Below are positions 56,047 through 64,000 of a stretch of 64,000 bases of DNA, piece after piece; positions within the stretch are counted from its first letter, which is position 1, and each line of letters opens with the position of its first letter. The notes below the pieces were generated by a model. The model was given only the letters and a program-made list of their open reading frames with translations, was not told the origin of the DNA and searched no databases. This DNA comes from Clostridium guangxiense (GTDB lineage: Bacteria > Bacillota > Clostridia > Clostridiales > Clostridiaceae), in NCBI RefSeq assembly GCF_021043395.1, contig NZ_JAJNKE010000004.1:1-64000 (forward strand). The letters are read 5' to 3'. The position numbers were made by a program, and so were the translations under genes.

Positions 56047-57105
56047 CTATTTCTTTTCATCTTCAGTAGCAGCCGTTTCTTTCTTATCAGAAAGTTTTTC
56101 TTTGCTTTGCCCATATAAAGGCAATTCATATTTTTCTCTTATTTTATTTTCAATTTCTAATCTTATATCAGGATTTTCCTTAAAAAATTGCTTTGCATTT
56201 TCTCTTCCTTGACCTAATCTCAATTCTCCATAAGAGAACCAAGCTCCACTTTTTTGAATTATATCCTCTTTCACACCAACATCTACTACATTTCCCTCAT
56301 TTGATATACCTTCATTATACATTATATCAAACTCAGCTTGCTTAAATGGCGGAGCCACCTTATTTTTAACTACCTTTATCCTTGCTCTGTTACCTACTAT
56401 ACTTTCCCCTTGCTTTATTGAGTCTATTCTTCTTATATCAAGTCTTACAGAAGCGTAAAATTTAAGTGCTCTACCTCCAGGAGTAGTTTCCGGATTTCCA
56501 AACATTACTCCAACTTTTTCTCTAAGTTGGTTAATAAAAATAGCAACACACTTTGTTTTATCTATGGAACCTGCAAGTTTTCTAAGTGCTTGAGACATAA
56601 GTCTTGCTTGAAGTCCCACATGTGAATCTCCCATTTCTCCTTCTATTTCTGCTTTTGGAACAAGTGCCGCAACAGAATCTATTACAATTACATCAATAGC
56701 ACCAGACCTTACTAATGCTTCAGCTATTTCAAGTGCCTGTTCACCTGTATCAGGTTGAGATACAATTAAATTTTCTATATCAACCCCTAACCTCTTTGCA
56801 TATTGAGGATCAAGAGCATGTTCAGCATCAATAAACGCAGCTGCGCCACCTTTTTTTTGAGCTTCAGCTACAATATGTAGTGCTACTGTAGTTTTACCTG
56901 AAGACTCAGGTCCAAATATTTCAACGACCCTTCCTCTAGGAACGCCTCCTATTCCAAGGGCAATATCTAAGGATAAGCATCCAGTTGATATTGAATCAAC
57001 GTTAAGGGTACTATGTTCTCCTAATTTCATTATTGAACCTTTTCCAAACTGCTTTTCTATTTGACTCATAGCCGTATCTATAGCTTTTAATTTATCATTA
57101 TCCAT
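56047..57105 (-). CDS. recA: Recombinase RecA
   Basis: The 352-aa protein has Walker [10 protein letters not shown] and the Walker B-like [12 protein letters not shown], with [10 protein letters not shown] in the core. It forms the filament that catalyses strand exchange and triggers LexA self-cleavage. ATG follows AGGGGAGT. A consensus promoter with a perfect LexA box directly downstream of the expected start point lies at 57142-57193, so SOS control is likely. Confidence 0.98.
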   Translation of the reverse strand: MDNDKLKAIDTAMSQIEKQFGKGSIMKLGEHSTLNVDSISTGCLSLDIALGIGGVPRGRVVEIFGPESSGKTTVALHIVAEAQKKGGAAAFIDAEHALDPQYAKRLGVDIENLIVSQPDTGEQALEIAEALVRSGAIDVIVIDSVAALVPKAEIEGEMGDSHVGLQARLMSQALRKLAGSIDKTKCVAIFINQLREKVGVMFGNPETTPGGRALKFYASVRLDIRRIDSIKQGESIVGNRARIKVVKNKVAPPFKQAEFDIMYNEGISNEGNVVDVGVKEDIIQKSGAWFSYGELRLGQGRENAKQFFKENPDIRLEIENKIREKYELPLYGQSKEKLSDKKETAATEDEKK

Positions 57106-57141
57106 ATTACTCCCCTAAGGGCTCACCAACCTCTCTATATC

Positions 57142-57193
57142 GAACATTTGTTCTTACACATAATATTATATAATAAAATGAACTTAAGGTCAA
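57142..57193 (-). promoter_or_regulatory. recA promoter with LexA box
   Basis: Minus strand: TTGACC (57193-57188), 17 bases, TATAAT (57170-57165), then a perfect GAACATTTGTTC box (57153-57142) just after the expected start point near 57158. Bound LexA would block promoter clearance. Confidence 0.92.
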
Positions 57194-57250
57194 TAATTTT
57201 TAATAATCCATCTATAATTATTTTTTACATTTTTTTGAATTTTAAACAAT

Positions 57251-57862
57251 TTATTTATCATTCATAAAAACTTCTTTATTTTTAACAAAAATTTCGATTC
57301 CTGATACTATTGTGGCTATAACAGCTATAAACATAGTTATTTTAGTTCCATAGTAAAAAAATTTAACTATGTCTTTATTATGTATACCAAGTATATTTAA
57401 ATTATCTACAATGTGTGCAAACATCATATTTTTTCTTATATTTATGTATAAAAGTGCAAAAATAACAGCTACAATTTGGCATACAGTTTTAATTTTTCCC
57501 CACCAATTAGCTGCTATTACCATTCCCTCAGCTGCTGCTACACTTCTAAGTCCAGTTACAGCAAATTCTCTTGCGATTATTACTATTGCTACAAATGCAT
57601 GTATAACATGAAATTCAACTAAAGTTATAAGTGCTGCAGAAACAAGTAATTTATCTGCAAGCGGATCCATTATTTTTCCAAATCTTGTTATTTGATTTCT
57701 GCTTCTAGCTATATAGCCATCAAGTTTATCAGTAATTGCAGCTAAAATAAATATAACAGTAGCTATAGTTTTACCAAACGGAATTCCTTTAGGTACTATA
57801 AAAACCAAAAATACAGGAACTAAAAAGATTCTAAGTAAAGTTAACTTATTTGCAAGATTCAT
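57251..57862 (-). CDS. pgsA: CDP-diacylglycerol-glycerol-3-phosphate 3-phosphatidyltransferase
   Basis: The 203-aa membrane protein has the CDP-alcohol phosphotransferase motif D-G-x2-A-R-x8-G-x3-D-x3-D ([20 protein letters not shown], then MDPLADK). It makes phosphatidylglycerol phosphate. ATG at 57862 has AGGAG nine bases upstream, and the start lies inside the 3' end of rimO (17-base overlap), so translation may be coupled. Confidence 0.95.
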   Translation of the reverse strand: MNLANKLTLLRIFLVPVFLVFIVPKGIPFGKTIATVIFILAAITDKLDGYIARSRNQITRFGKIMDPLADKLLVSAALITLVEFHVIHAFVAIVIIAREFAVTGLRSVAAAEGMVIAANWWGKIKTVCQIVAVIFALLYINIRKNMMFAHIVDNLNILGIHNKDIVKFFYYGTKITMFIAVIATIVSGIEIFVKNKEVFMNDK

Positions 57863-59183
57863 AACATACAACTCCTATTAAATCATATTCTAAACTTCCA
57901 GTAATTTTTACATCAACAAATTCTCCATCTCTTATCACTTTATCGCACTTAAAAAATACTTGCCCATCAATATCTGGAGCCATTTCGTAATTTCTTCCAT
58001 ACCAATATTCCCCATTAAACCCCTCAACTAAAACCTTATATATTTTTCCTATCTTTTGCAAATTTATTTTTTTGGATATACCTTGTTGAATTAGCATTAT
58101 ATCTTCTTGTCTTTTTTCCTTTATTTCCTCATTGATTTGCATTGGCATTTCAGCCGCCTTAGTTCCTTCTTCTCTAGAATATTTAAAAACTCCAAGCTTA
58201 TCAAATCCAGTTTTACTTACAAATTTACAGAGTTCATTAAAATTCTCCTCAGTTTCTCCCGGAAAACCAACTATTAAAGATGTTCTTAATGCAATTCCAT
58301 TGACTTTTTTCTTTATAAGTGTAATCTTTTCAATAATTTCTTCTTTTCTTGTCTTTCTACACATCTTTTTTAATATATCATCACTTATATGTTGAATTGG
58401 CATATCAATATATTTACATACCTTAGGATTAGAAGCTATTTCATCTATAAGCTCATCAGTAATTTCTTCCGGGTAACAATACATAATTCTAATCCACTCT
58501 ACACCATTAATTAAAGATATTTTATTTATTAATTCATGGATTAGCTTTTTCCCATATAGGTCAACTCCATATCTTGAGGTATCTTGAGCTATAAGTATTA
58601 ATTCCTTTGTCCCATTTTGCACTAAATTTTCAGCCTCTTCAATAATGTCCTCAATCCTTCTGCTTCTATATTTTCCTCTTATTTTAGGTATTATACAGTA
58701 TGAACAAAAATTGTTACAACCTTCTGCAATTCTAAGATATGCTGAATAAGTAGATGTTGTTATAATTCTCTTACCTTCATTAATATTTACATCACTATAA
58801 TTGCAATATATTTCCTTTTCACCGTTCTTAAAAAAATCTGTTATTATTTCATCTAATTTATTATAACTATTTACACCTAATATACCATCAATTTCAGGCA
58901 TAAGTTCCATTAATTCTTTACCATATCTTTGAGTAAGGCATCCAGTTGCTATAAGCATCTTACATTTATAATTTTTCTTATATGTACTCATTTCTAGTAT
59001 AGTATTTATAGATTCCTGCTTTGATGATTCAATAAAACCACAGGTATTTACAAGAATTATATCTGCTTCTTTTGGATCATTTACAATCTCATAATTGTCT
59101 TTTGCATTTCCGAGTATTATTTCACTATCTACTCTATTTTTATCACATCCTAAACTAACCACTCCAAATTTCAATTTACCCAT
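57846..59183 (-). CDS. rimO: Ribosomal protein S12 methylthiotransferase RimO
   Basis: The 445-aa protein is a MiaB relative with auxiliary cysteines 13, 48 and 82, the radical-SAM triad 156, 160 and 163 (GCNNFCSYC), and a TRAM domain. The [13 protein letters not shown] opening is diagnostic of RimO, which methylthiolates an Asp of S12. Both MiaB and RimO are thus in this window. It overlaps pgsA by 17 bases. Confidence 0.96.
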   Translation of the reverse strand: MGKLKFGVVSLGCDKNRVDSEIILGNAKDNYEIVNDPKEADIILVNTCGFIESSKQESINTILEMSTYKKNYKCKMLIATGCLTQRYGKELMELMPEIDGILGVNSYNKLDEIITDFFKNGEKEIYCNYSDVNINEGKRIITTSTYSAYLRIAEGCNNFCSYCIIPKIRGKYRSRRIEDIIEEAENLVQNGTKELILIAQDTSRYGVDLYGKKLIHELINKISLINGVEWIRIMYCYPEEITDELIDEIASNPKVCKYIDMPIQHISDDILKKMCRKTRKEEIIEKITLIKKKVNGIALRTSLIVGFPGETEENFNELCKFVSKTGFDKLGVFKYSREEGTKAAEMPMQINEEIKEKRQEDIMLIQQGISKKINLQKIGKIYKVLVEGFNGEYWYGRNYEMAPDIDGQVFFKCDKVIRDGEFVDVKITGSLEYDLIGVVCYESCK

Positions 59184-59302
59184 TATGCTTCCTCCCAGTG
59201 CATCTATTTAAACAAATACATGTTATATTTTATTACTTTAAAAGAAATTAAACAAGTAAATTTTGTCTTATTCAAGAATTGTTAATACATATTAACTACA
59301 AT

Positions 59303-61552
59303 TTACTGTGCGGCTTCAATTTCTTCTTTAGTTATAAGTATATTTCTTGGCTTACTTCCATCCCTTTGAGATATATATCCTTTCTCTTCCATTTGCTCTA
59401 TTATCCTCGCAGCTCTGTTATATCCAATTCTCAATTTTCTTTGGATAAGTGATGTTGATGCCTGATTATTCTCAAGCACTACTTTCAAGGCTTCATTTAA
59501 AAGCTCATCATCATTAGAATTAGAATTTTCTACAGTATTATTTATTTCCTCCATTATCTCTTCTTTATACTCAGATTTTCCTACCTGGTTTTTAATAAAC
59601 CCAACAATTCTTTCAACTTCTTCTTCGGATATGAACGCTCCTTGTATTCTAAGTGGCTTTGATTCTCCTACTGGATTAAAAAGCATATCTCCCTTTCCAA
59701 GAAGTTTTTCTGCACCACCTACATCAAGTATAGTACGCGAGTCAATTTGACTTGAAACTGCAAAAGATATTCTTGAAGGTATATTTGCCTTTATAACTCC
59801 AGTAATTACATCTACAGATGGTCTTTGAGTAGCAATTACAAGATGCATTCCAGCAGCTCTTGCCATTTGCGCAAGTCTCCCTATGTAATCTTCAACATCA
59901 TTAGGGCAAACCATCATAAGATCTGCTAATTCATCAATTATTATAACAATCCATGGCATTTTGCTTTCTCCAGTTTTACGGCAAAGTTCGTTATATCCTT
60001 CTACGTTTCTAACGTTATTATCTGCAAACATCTTATATCTTCTTGTCATTTCATTAACAGCCCAATTTAAAGCCCCTGCTGCTTTCTTTGGATTTGTAAC
60101 AACTGGTATCAAAAGATGAGGAATGCCATTATATATATTTAACTCTACAACCTTTGGATCTATCATTAAAAGTTTAACATCAGCTGGAGGATATTTATAC
60201 AATAAACTAATTATTAAAGTATTTATGCACACACTTTTTCCGGAACCAGTTGCACCAGCTATAAGAAGATGTGGCATTTTAGTTAAATCTGTAACTACGC
60301 AATTTCCACCAATATCCTTACCAAGTGCAAATGCCAAATTAGACTTAGCATTCAAAAATGCATCTGATTCAATTACTTCACTTAAAAAGACAGATGTGAG
60401 TTCTTTATTAGGAACTTCTATTCCTATAGCAGCCTTTCCAGGTATCGGAGCTTCAATTCTAACTCCTGCTGAAGCCAAGTTAAGTGCTATATCATCAGCT
60501 AAATTAACTATTTTACTTACCTTTACTCCAGCGCTTGGTTGGAGTTCATACCTTGTTACCGAAGGTCCTCTTGATACTTGTATGACTTTTGCATCCACAC
60601 CAAAACTATTCAAAGTATCTGTAAGTTTTTCTGCGCTTGACAACAGTTCTTTTTTATCACTTTTATTTAGTTTAACCATTTCATTTTGATTAAGCAAGCT
60701 TAAAGGTGGGCATTCATAATCAATTTCTAATTCTGAATTTGAATTTTGCTCTATTTCACTTTCTAACTCCTTGCTTATGTTTTCATTATCAGATTTGCTT
60801 AAAGAATCATTTATTTTAATATCATCATTATGTTGTCCACTTTTTCCATCAGTTAAATTACCATCATTTTTAAGAAAATCTACTATCTTAATTTTATCAG
60901 ATATCTTTTGGGTTAATGGTTTTTCATAATTACTATTTTCCTCAATTTTATTATCATCAAAGCTATTTTCTTCTTTAATTACAGGAGCTGTTTTAGTTCT
61001 TTTATGAATTCTTTTTGCTATTATATCCCCTAAGGATTTTTGAGAAATTAAAAGAAATGCAACTAAATACAATGATATAAATATTACAACACATCCATTA
61101 CCAAATAACTTATAAATGGGTATATCAATTAAATACGATACTACTCCACCATGTATTATATCATCGCTTATGTATATCCTTTTTATTCCTTCTGAAATAC
61201 TATTATTTATAAAATATTGATCTAAAACATTCATTTGTATAATCATCAATGTGTTTATAAACATTAAAATAATTCCATAAAATCTTTTACTAAAATTAAT
61301 TTTTCCCCTTTTTATTATGTAACATATTCCAATAAATATTAAAAATATAGGAAGCACATATGCTCCAAGTCCAATTATCGTAAAAAGAAGTTTTCTCATT
61401 CCAATTCCTATTATTCCTGTAAAGCTTGTAAAAAACATACTGAGTGAAGAAAATACTCCAAATCCCAAAATTGCAATTCCTGCTATATCACTATTTAAAG
61501 TAGTTTCAGAAGATTTTTCATATGATTTTTTTCTGTTTCTCTTTCTAGACAA
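59303..61552 (-). CDS. DNA translocase FtsK/SpoIIIE
   Basis: The 749-aa protein has four N-terminal membrane helices (about 20-180), an acidic variable linker (190-285), the motor domain with Walker A GATGSGKSV and Walker B VIIIDELADLMM, and a C-terminal gamma winged helix (LLNEALKVVLEN to PRNIL). It pumps DNA at the septum, including into the forespore. A TTG at 61552 behind GGGGGTGAT is preferred to the GTG at 61567. The length suits SpoIIIE; FtsK and SpoIIIE cannot be separated here. Confidence 0.95.
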   Translation of the reverse strand: MSRKRNRKKSYEKSSETTLNSDIAGIAILGFGVFSSLSMFFTSFTGIIGIGMRKLLFTIIGLGAYVLPIFLIFIGICYIIKRGKINFSKRFYGIILMFINTLMIIQMNVLDQYFINNSISEGIKRIYISDDIIHGGVVSYLIDIPIYKLFGNGCVVIFISLYLVAFLLISQKSLGDIIAKRIHKRTKTAPVIKEENSFDDNKIEENSNYEKPLTQKISDKIKIVDFLKNDGNLTDGKSGQHNDDIKINDSLSKSDNENISKELESEIEQNSNSELEIDYECPPLSLLNQNEMVKLNKSDKKELLSSAEKLTDTLNSFGVDAKVIQVSRGPSVTRYELQPSAGVKVSKIVNLADDIALNLASAGVRIEAPIPGKAAIGIEVPNKELTSVFLSEVIESDAFLNAKSNLAFALGKDIGGNCVVTDLTKMPHLLIAGATGSGKSVCINTLIISLLYKYPPADVKLLMIDPKVVELNIYNGIPHLLIPVVTNPKKAAGALNWAVNEMTRRYKMFADNNVRNVEGYNELCRKTGESKMPWIVIIIDELADLMMVCPNDVEDYIGRLAQMARAAGMHLVIATQRPSVDVITGVIKANIPSRISFAVSSQIDSRTILDVGGAEKLLGKGDMLFNPVGESKPLRIQGAFISEEEVERIVGFIKNQVGKSEYKEEIMEEINNTVENSNSNDDELLNEALKVVLENNQASTSLIQRKLRIGYNRAARIIEQMEEKGYISQRDGSKPRNILITKEEIEAAQ

Positions 61553-61647
61553 CTGTATCACCCCCACTGATTTATTTTCTACAAAAAATATTATAATCCT
61601 TTTTAAATGATAAAGTATCTATTAATATTAATTAACCATAGGATTCC

Positions 61648-62316
61648 CTATGGCTTTTTAATTTCAATAAGTTCATTTAATTTTTTTATTGATTCTTTTA
61701 TTCCTCCAACTTCATCAATAAGTCCACAATCAACTGCTTGCTTTCCAATTAGTATTGTGCCCATATCATTTAATAAATCATTAGTTTTAGTCATCATTTC
61801 TTTTAAATTTTCTTTATTAATTTTAGAAGTTCTCACTATAAATTCAGTTATTCTTTCTTGCATTTTATTAAAGTATTCAAAAGTTTGAGGTACCCCAAGC
61901 ACAAGTCCATTCATTCTTATAGGATGTATTATCATTGTGGCACTTGGGGAAATAAATGAATAATTAGCCGATGTTGCGAGTGGAACTCCTATCGAATGCC
62001 CTCCTCCTATCACAAGCGATACCGTTGGTTTACTTAAACTATTTATCATTTCCGATATAGCAAGCCCTGCCTCTACATCTCCTCCAACGGTATTAAGCAC
62101 AATTAGAACTCCTTCTACTTTTGCGTTGTTTTCCATGGATATAAGTTCTGGTATAATGTGTTCATATTTTGTAGTTTTAGTTTGCGATGGTAATACTCCA
62201 TGCCCTTCAATTTGGCCTATTATTTGTATAAATTGTATTCGCTGGTCAGCCTCAGGAACACTTTGTAACCCTAATTCCTTTATCTCATCATTATTTTCAT
62301 TTTTTTCTTCTTCCAT
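61648..62316 (-). CDS. ClpP-like serine protease, TepA/YmfB family
   Basis: The 222-aa protein has a ClpP fold with the nucleophile Ser in GGGHSIGVPLATSA and VLNTVGGDVEAGLAISEMI, typical of TepA (translocation-enhancing protein). There is no signal peptide. In Bacillus, tepA is next to spoIIIE, as here, so the order supports the call. ATG at 62316 follows GGAGGGAT. The catalytic His (IIHPIRM) is in the usual place. Confidence 0.9.
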   Translation of the reverse strand: MEEEKNENNDEIKELGLQSVPEADQRIQFIQIIGQIEGHGVLPSQTKTTKYEHIIPELISMENNAKVEGVLIVLNTVGGDVEAGLAISEMINSLSKPTVSLVIGGGHSIGVPLATSANYSFISPSATMIIHPIRMNGLVLGVPQTFEYFNKMQERITEFIVRTSKINKENLKEMMTKTNDLLNDMGTILIGKQAVDCGLIDEVGGIKESIKKLNELIEIKKP

Positions 62317-62380
62317 TAATTATCCCTCCTGCACATATAATAATATTGTGTGCAGAAAATATAAAATAATACTAAATATT

Positions 62381-63586
62381 TTATTTATTACATAAATTAA
62401 ATTCATTATGAAGTGCATTTACAGCCTTTTCTTTTTCAGATGATTTTATAAGACACCAAATTGTAGTATGGGAATCCGCTGTTTGCAAGACTTCTATATC
62501 TTCTTTTGTCAAAGCTTTTAATATTTTTGCCATTACTCCAGGAACACCGCAAATCTTATTTCCAATAATTGAAATTTTACTACAGTTCTTTGTAATAGAA
62601 TAAATTATTTTAAATTTATCCATTATATATTGAAATTTAATTAAACTGCTTTCATTGATAGTAAATACGCTCTCTCTTGGAAATAAATTTATTAAATCTA
62701 TACTTATACCATTTAATGCAAGTATATTTAAAATATCACCATAATTAGTGCTACTTTTATTATCTTTAAGTTTAATTTCCACTTGAATTCTACCACTTAA
62801 GCAAGTTATTCCTGTTATTAATTCTTTACCCTCAATTTCTCCAATATCATTTATCAAAGTGCCTTTGCAATCGCTAAGCGTATTTTTTACTACAAGCGGT
62901 ACATTGCCATTCATAGCAATTTCAACTGCTCTAGGATGAATAACCTTAGCTCCCTGCTGTGCAAATTCAAACAATTCATTATAGCTTATCTTTTCTATTA
63001 GAGAAGCACCTCTAACAATCCTTGGGTCAGCTGTCATTATTCCATCTACATCAGTATATATCTCTATTTTTTCTGCTCTAACTGCGCATCCAACAATAGA
63101 AGCTGTAACATCGCTTCCACCTCTGCCTAAAGTAGTAAAAAAGCCCTTTTCGCTTTTTCCTTGAAAACCAGCTATAACAGGAACTTTCCCACTTTTAACT
63201 GTTTCCATAAGACAACAAGGATCTACAGTTTTAACAGAAGCATTATTATAGTTATCATCAGTTATAATTCCAGCCTGCCCTCCTGTAAACGGGACTGCTT
63301 TAATTCCATTTTCATTAAGTTCGCTGCTAACTACTACAGCACTTATAAGTTCACCACAGCACATTAAAAGATCTACTGCCAATTTATTATTACTTTTAAA
63401 TTCTTCATTTACAAGAGAGAGAAGGGTATCTGTTGCATATGGCTCTCCTTTTCTTCCCATAGCCGAAACTATTACTATAGGAGAATAGCCTTTCTTTTGA
63501 GCATCTAAAACTTTATTTACAACACATTTTCTTCTTTCGTGATTGGATACGGATGTTCCTCCAAATTTTTGTACTATGAGTTTCAT
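62381..63586 (-). CDS. Aspartate kinase
   Basis: The 401-aa protein opens with VQKFGGTSV and holds the kinase core GGSDVTAS and DVDGIMTADPR, followed by two C-terminal ACT domains. It makes aspartyl phosphate for lysine, diaminopimelate, methionine and threonine synthesis. ATG at 63586 has GGGGGAT five bases upstream. In Bacillus the paralogue in this neighbourhood is dapG, linked to the sporulation locus; the same may hold here. No lysine riboswitch is in view. Confidence 0.93.
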   Translation of the reverse strand: MKLIVQKFGGTSVSNHERRKCVVNKVLDAQKKGYSPIVIVSAMGRKGEPYATDTLLSLVNEEFKSNNKLAVDLLMCCGELISAVVVSSELNENGIKAVPFTGGQAGIITDDNYNNASVKTVDPCCLMETVKSGKVPVIAGFQGKSEKGFFTTLGRGGSDVTASIVGCAVRAEKIEIYTDVDGIMTADPRIVRGASLIEKISYNELFEFAQQGAKVIHPRAVEIAMNGNVPLVVKNTLSDCKGTLINDIGEIEGKELITGITCLSGRIQVEIKLKDNKSSTNYGDILNILALNGISIDLINLFPRESVFTINESSLIKFQYIMDKFKIIYSITKNCSKISIIGNKICGVPGVMAKILKALTKEDIEVLQTADSHTTIWCLIKSSEKEKAVNALHNEFNLCNK

Positions 63587-63600
63587 AATAATCCCCCAAA

Positions 63601-63876
63601 TCACAAACGATTTTTTTTAATGATGGAATTATCAACATCAATAATTACAGTTCTTGCTCCTATTTTCTTTACATATTGCCATGGTACTTCAAAAAAATCA
63701 CTTTTGCTAAACAATGAGAAACCAGATTTGTTATCTCCTAGAATTAGAGATCTCATATTTCCATTATCATCAATTATTATATCATTATTTTCTATCGATG
63801 AATATTTTTCTCCGTCGTTGATATTAATGATTTCATATTTTTCTATTTCACTATAAAATTTTATATTATCACCCAT
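63601..63876 (-). CDS. YlmC/YmxH family PRC-barrel sporulation protein
   Basis: The 91-aa protein has a PRC-barrel-like pattern (KYEIININDGEKYSS, ISFEVPWQYVKKIGARTVII-like end) as in the YlmC/YmxH family. The family is linked to sporulation in Bacillus but its role is unknown. ATG at 63876 follows AAAGGAG. It lies 14 bases upstream of the aspartate kinase gene, so the two form an operon. Confidence 0.85.
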   Translation of the reverse strand: MGDNIKFYSEIEKYEIININDGEKYSSIENNDIIIDDNGNMRSLILGDNKSGFSLFSKSDFFEVPWQYVKKIGARTVIIDVDNSIIKKNRL

Positions 63877-63968
63877 AACAAATTACTCCTTTAAATAAAA
63901 ATTTTTATTTATTAAATATATTTATAAAAGTAATAATTTATTACAATGAATAATAGATTATAAAATAA

Positions 63969-63986
63969 AAAGGCTTTTACGCCCTT
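63969..63986 (-). terminator. Probable terminator of an off-window minus-strand gene
   Basis: On the minus strand AAGGGC and GCCTT pair with a bulge and are followed by TTTATTTT. It would end a gene to the right of the window. Confidence 0.6.
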
Positions 63987-64000
63987 CTATCAAAATTAAT

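Noticed and set aside
60123-60689. 188-codon plus-strand open frame
   Set aside because: It is antisense to the FtsK/SpoIIIE motor domain, which is unmistakable; no ribosome site.
1-64000. CRISPR arrays, tRNA and rRNA genes
   Set aside because: No regularly spaced direct repeats and no tRNA or rRNA-like sequence were recognised on either strand by eye.

Overview
The window looks like a chromosomal segment of a low-GC, spore-forming, anaerobic Firmicute of Clostridium sensu stricto. The evidence is very AT-rich intergenic DNA, many TTG/GTG starts behind strong GGAGG-type ribosome sites, sporulation-linked genes (SpoVS, a CotS-like kinase, a YlmC/YmxH PRC-barrel protein, SpoIIIE/FtsK), and clostridial gene orders such as miaB-mutS-mutL-miaA-hfq and spoVS-rny-recA-pgsA-rimO-ftsK. 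From memory the order resembles Clostridium acetobutylicum and its relatives. No database search was possible, so the species call is inference.

Region by region. 1-4000: GC-rich hairpins that may be the end of an IS200/IS605-type element, two minus-strand flavoproteins, and a plus-strand thiolase (thl) between them; a small structured repeat recurs on both sides. 4.2-9.5 kb: a tight six-gene plus-strand operon with a ComEC-like MBL lipoprotein, a DUF3006 protein, a short-helical-repeat protein, a MoxR-type AAA+ ATPase, a metallopeptidase/VWA protein and a viroplasmin-RNase H protein. It is the least understood block and the best candidate for an undescribed system. 9.6-12 kb: two tiny charged proteins, a CYP152-type P450 peroxygenase and a Nudix hydrolase. 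12.2-21.4 kb: CorA, an RsuA/RluB pseudouridine synthase, an RpiR regulator, an HI0933 flavoprotein, cmk, an IspH-S1 fusion, a CotS-like kinase and a GNAT protein. 21.4-33 kb: tRNA modification and mismatch repair genes, hfq, an 'aluminium resistance' PLP enzyme, lexA, a Cys-rich small protein and a tyrosine recombinase.

33-43.6 kb: a divergent LeuA-like synthase behind its own promoter and attenuator-like terminator, metA under a SAM-I riboswitch, an aromatic-acid-exporter-like protein bracketed by two copies of one palindrome, a DUF1848 protein, gene remnants, a BlaI/M56-peptidase pair with its operator, a frameshifted pseudogene, a DUF554 protein and a FetAB-type ABC transporter. 43.6-64 kb, all minus strand: clpS-clpA, an M3 peptidase, an L,D-transpeptidase, purB, ptsH, a lone EIIA-Glc, an aminotransferase, a UbiA prenyltransferase, spoVS, rny, recA, pgsA, rimO, ftsK/spoIIIE, a ClpP-like TepA protein, aspartokinase and ylmC/ymxH.

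Functional links: LexA-type boxes lie upstream of both lexA and recA, so the window holds the core of an SOS circuit. MutS, MutL and RecA cover repair. MiaA and MiaB act in sequence on the same tRNA adenosine. RNase Y and Hfq concern RNA turnover. HPr and EIIA-Glc belong to the sugar phosphotransferase system. Most other genes are housekeeping; the accessory material is concentrated at 1-12 kb and 35.8-43.6 kb.
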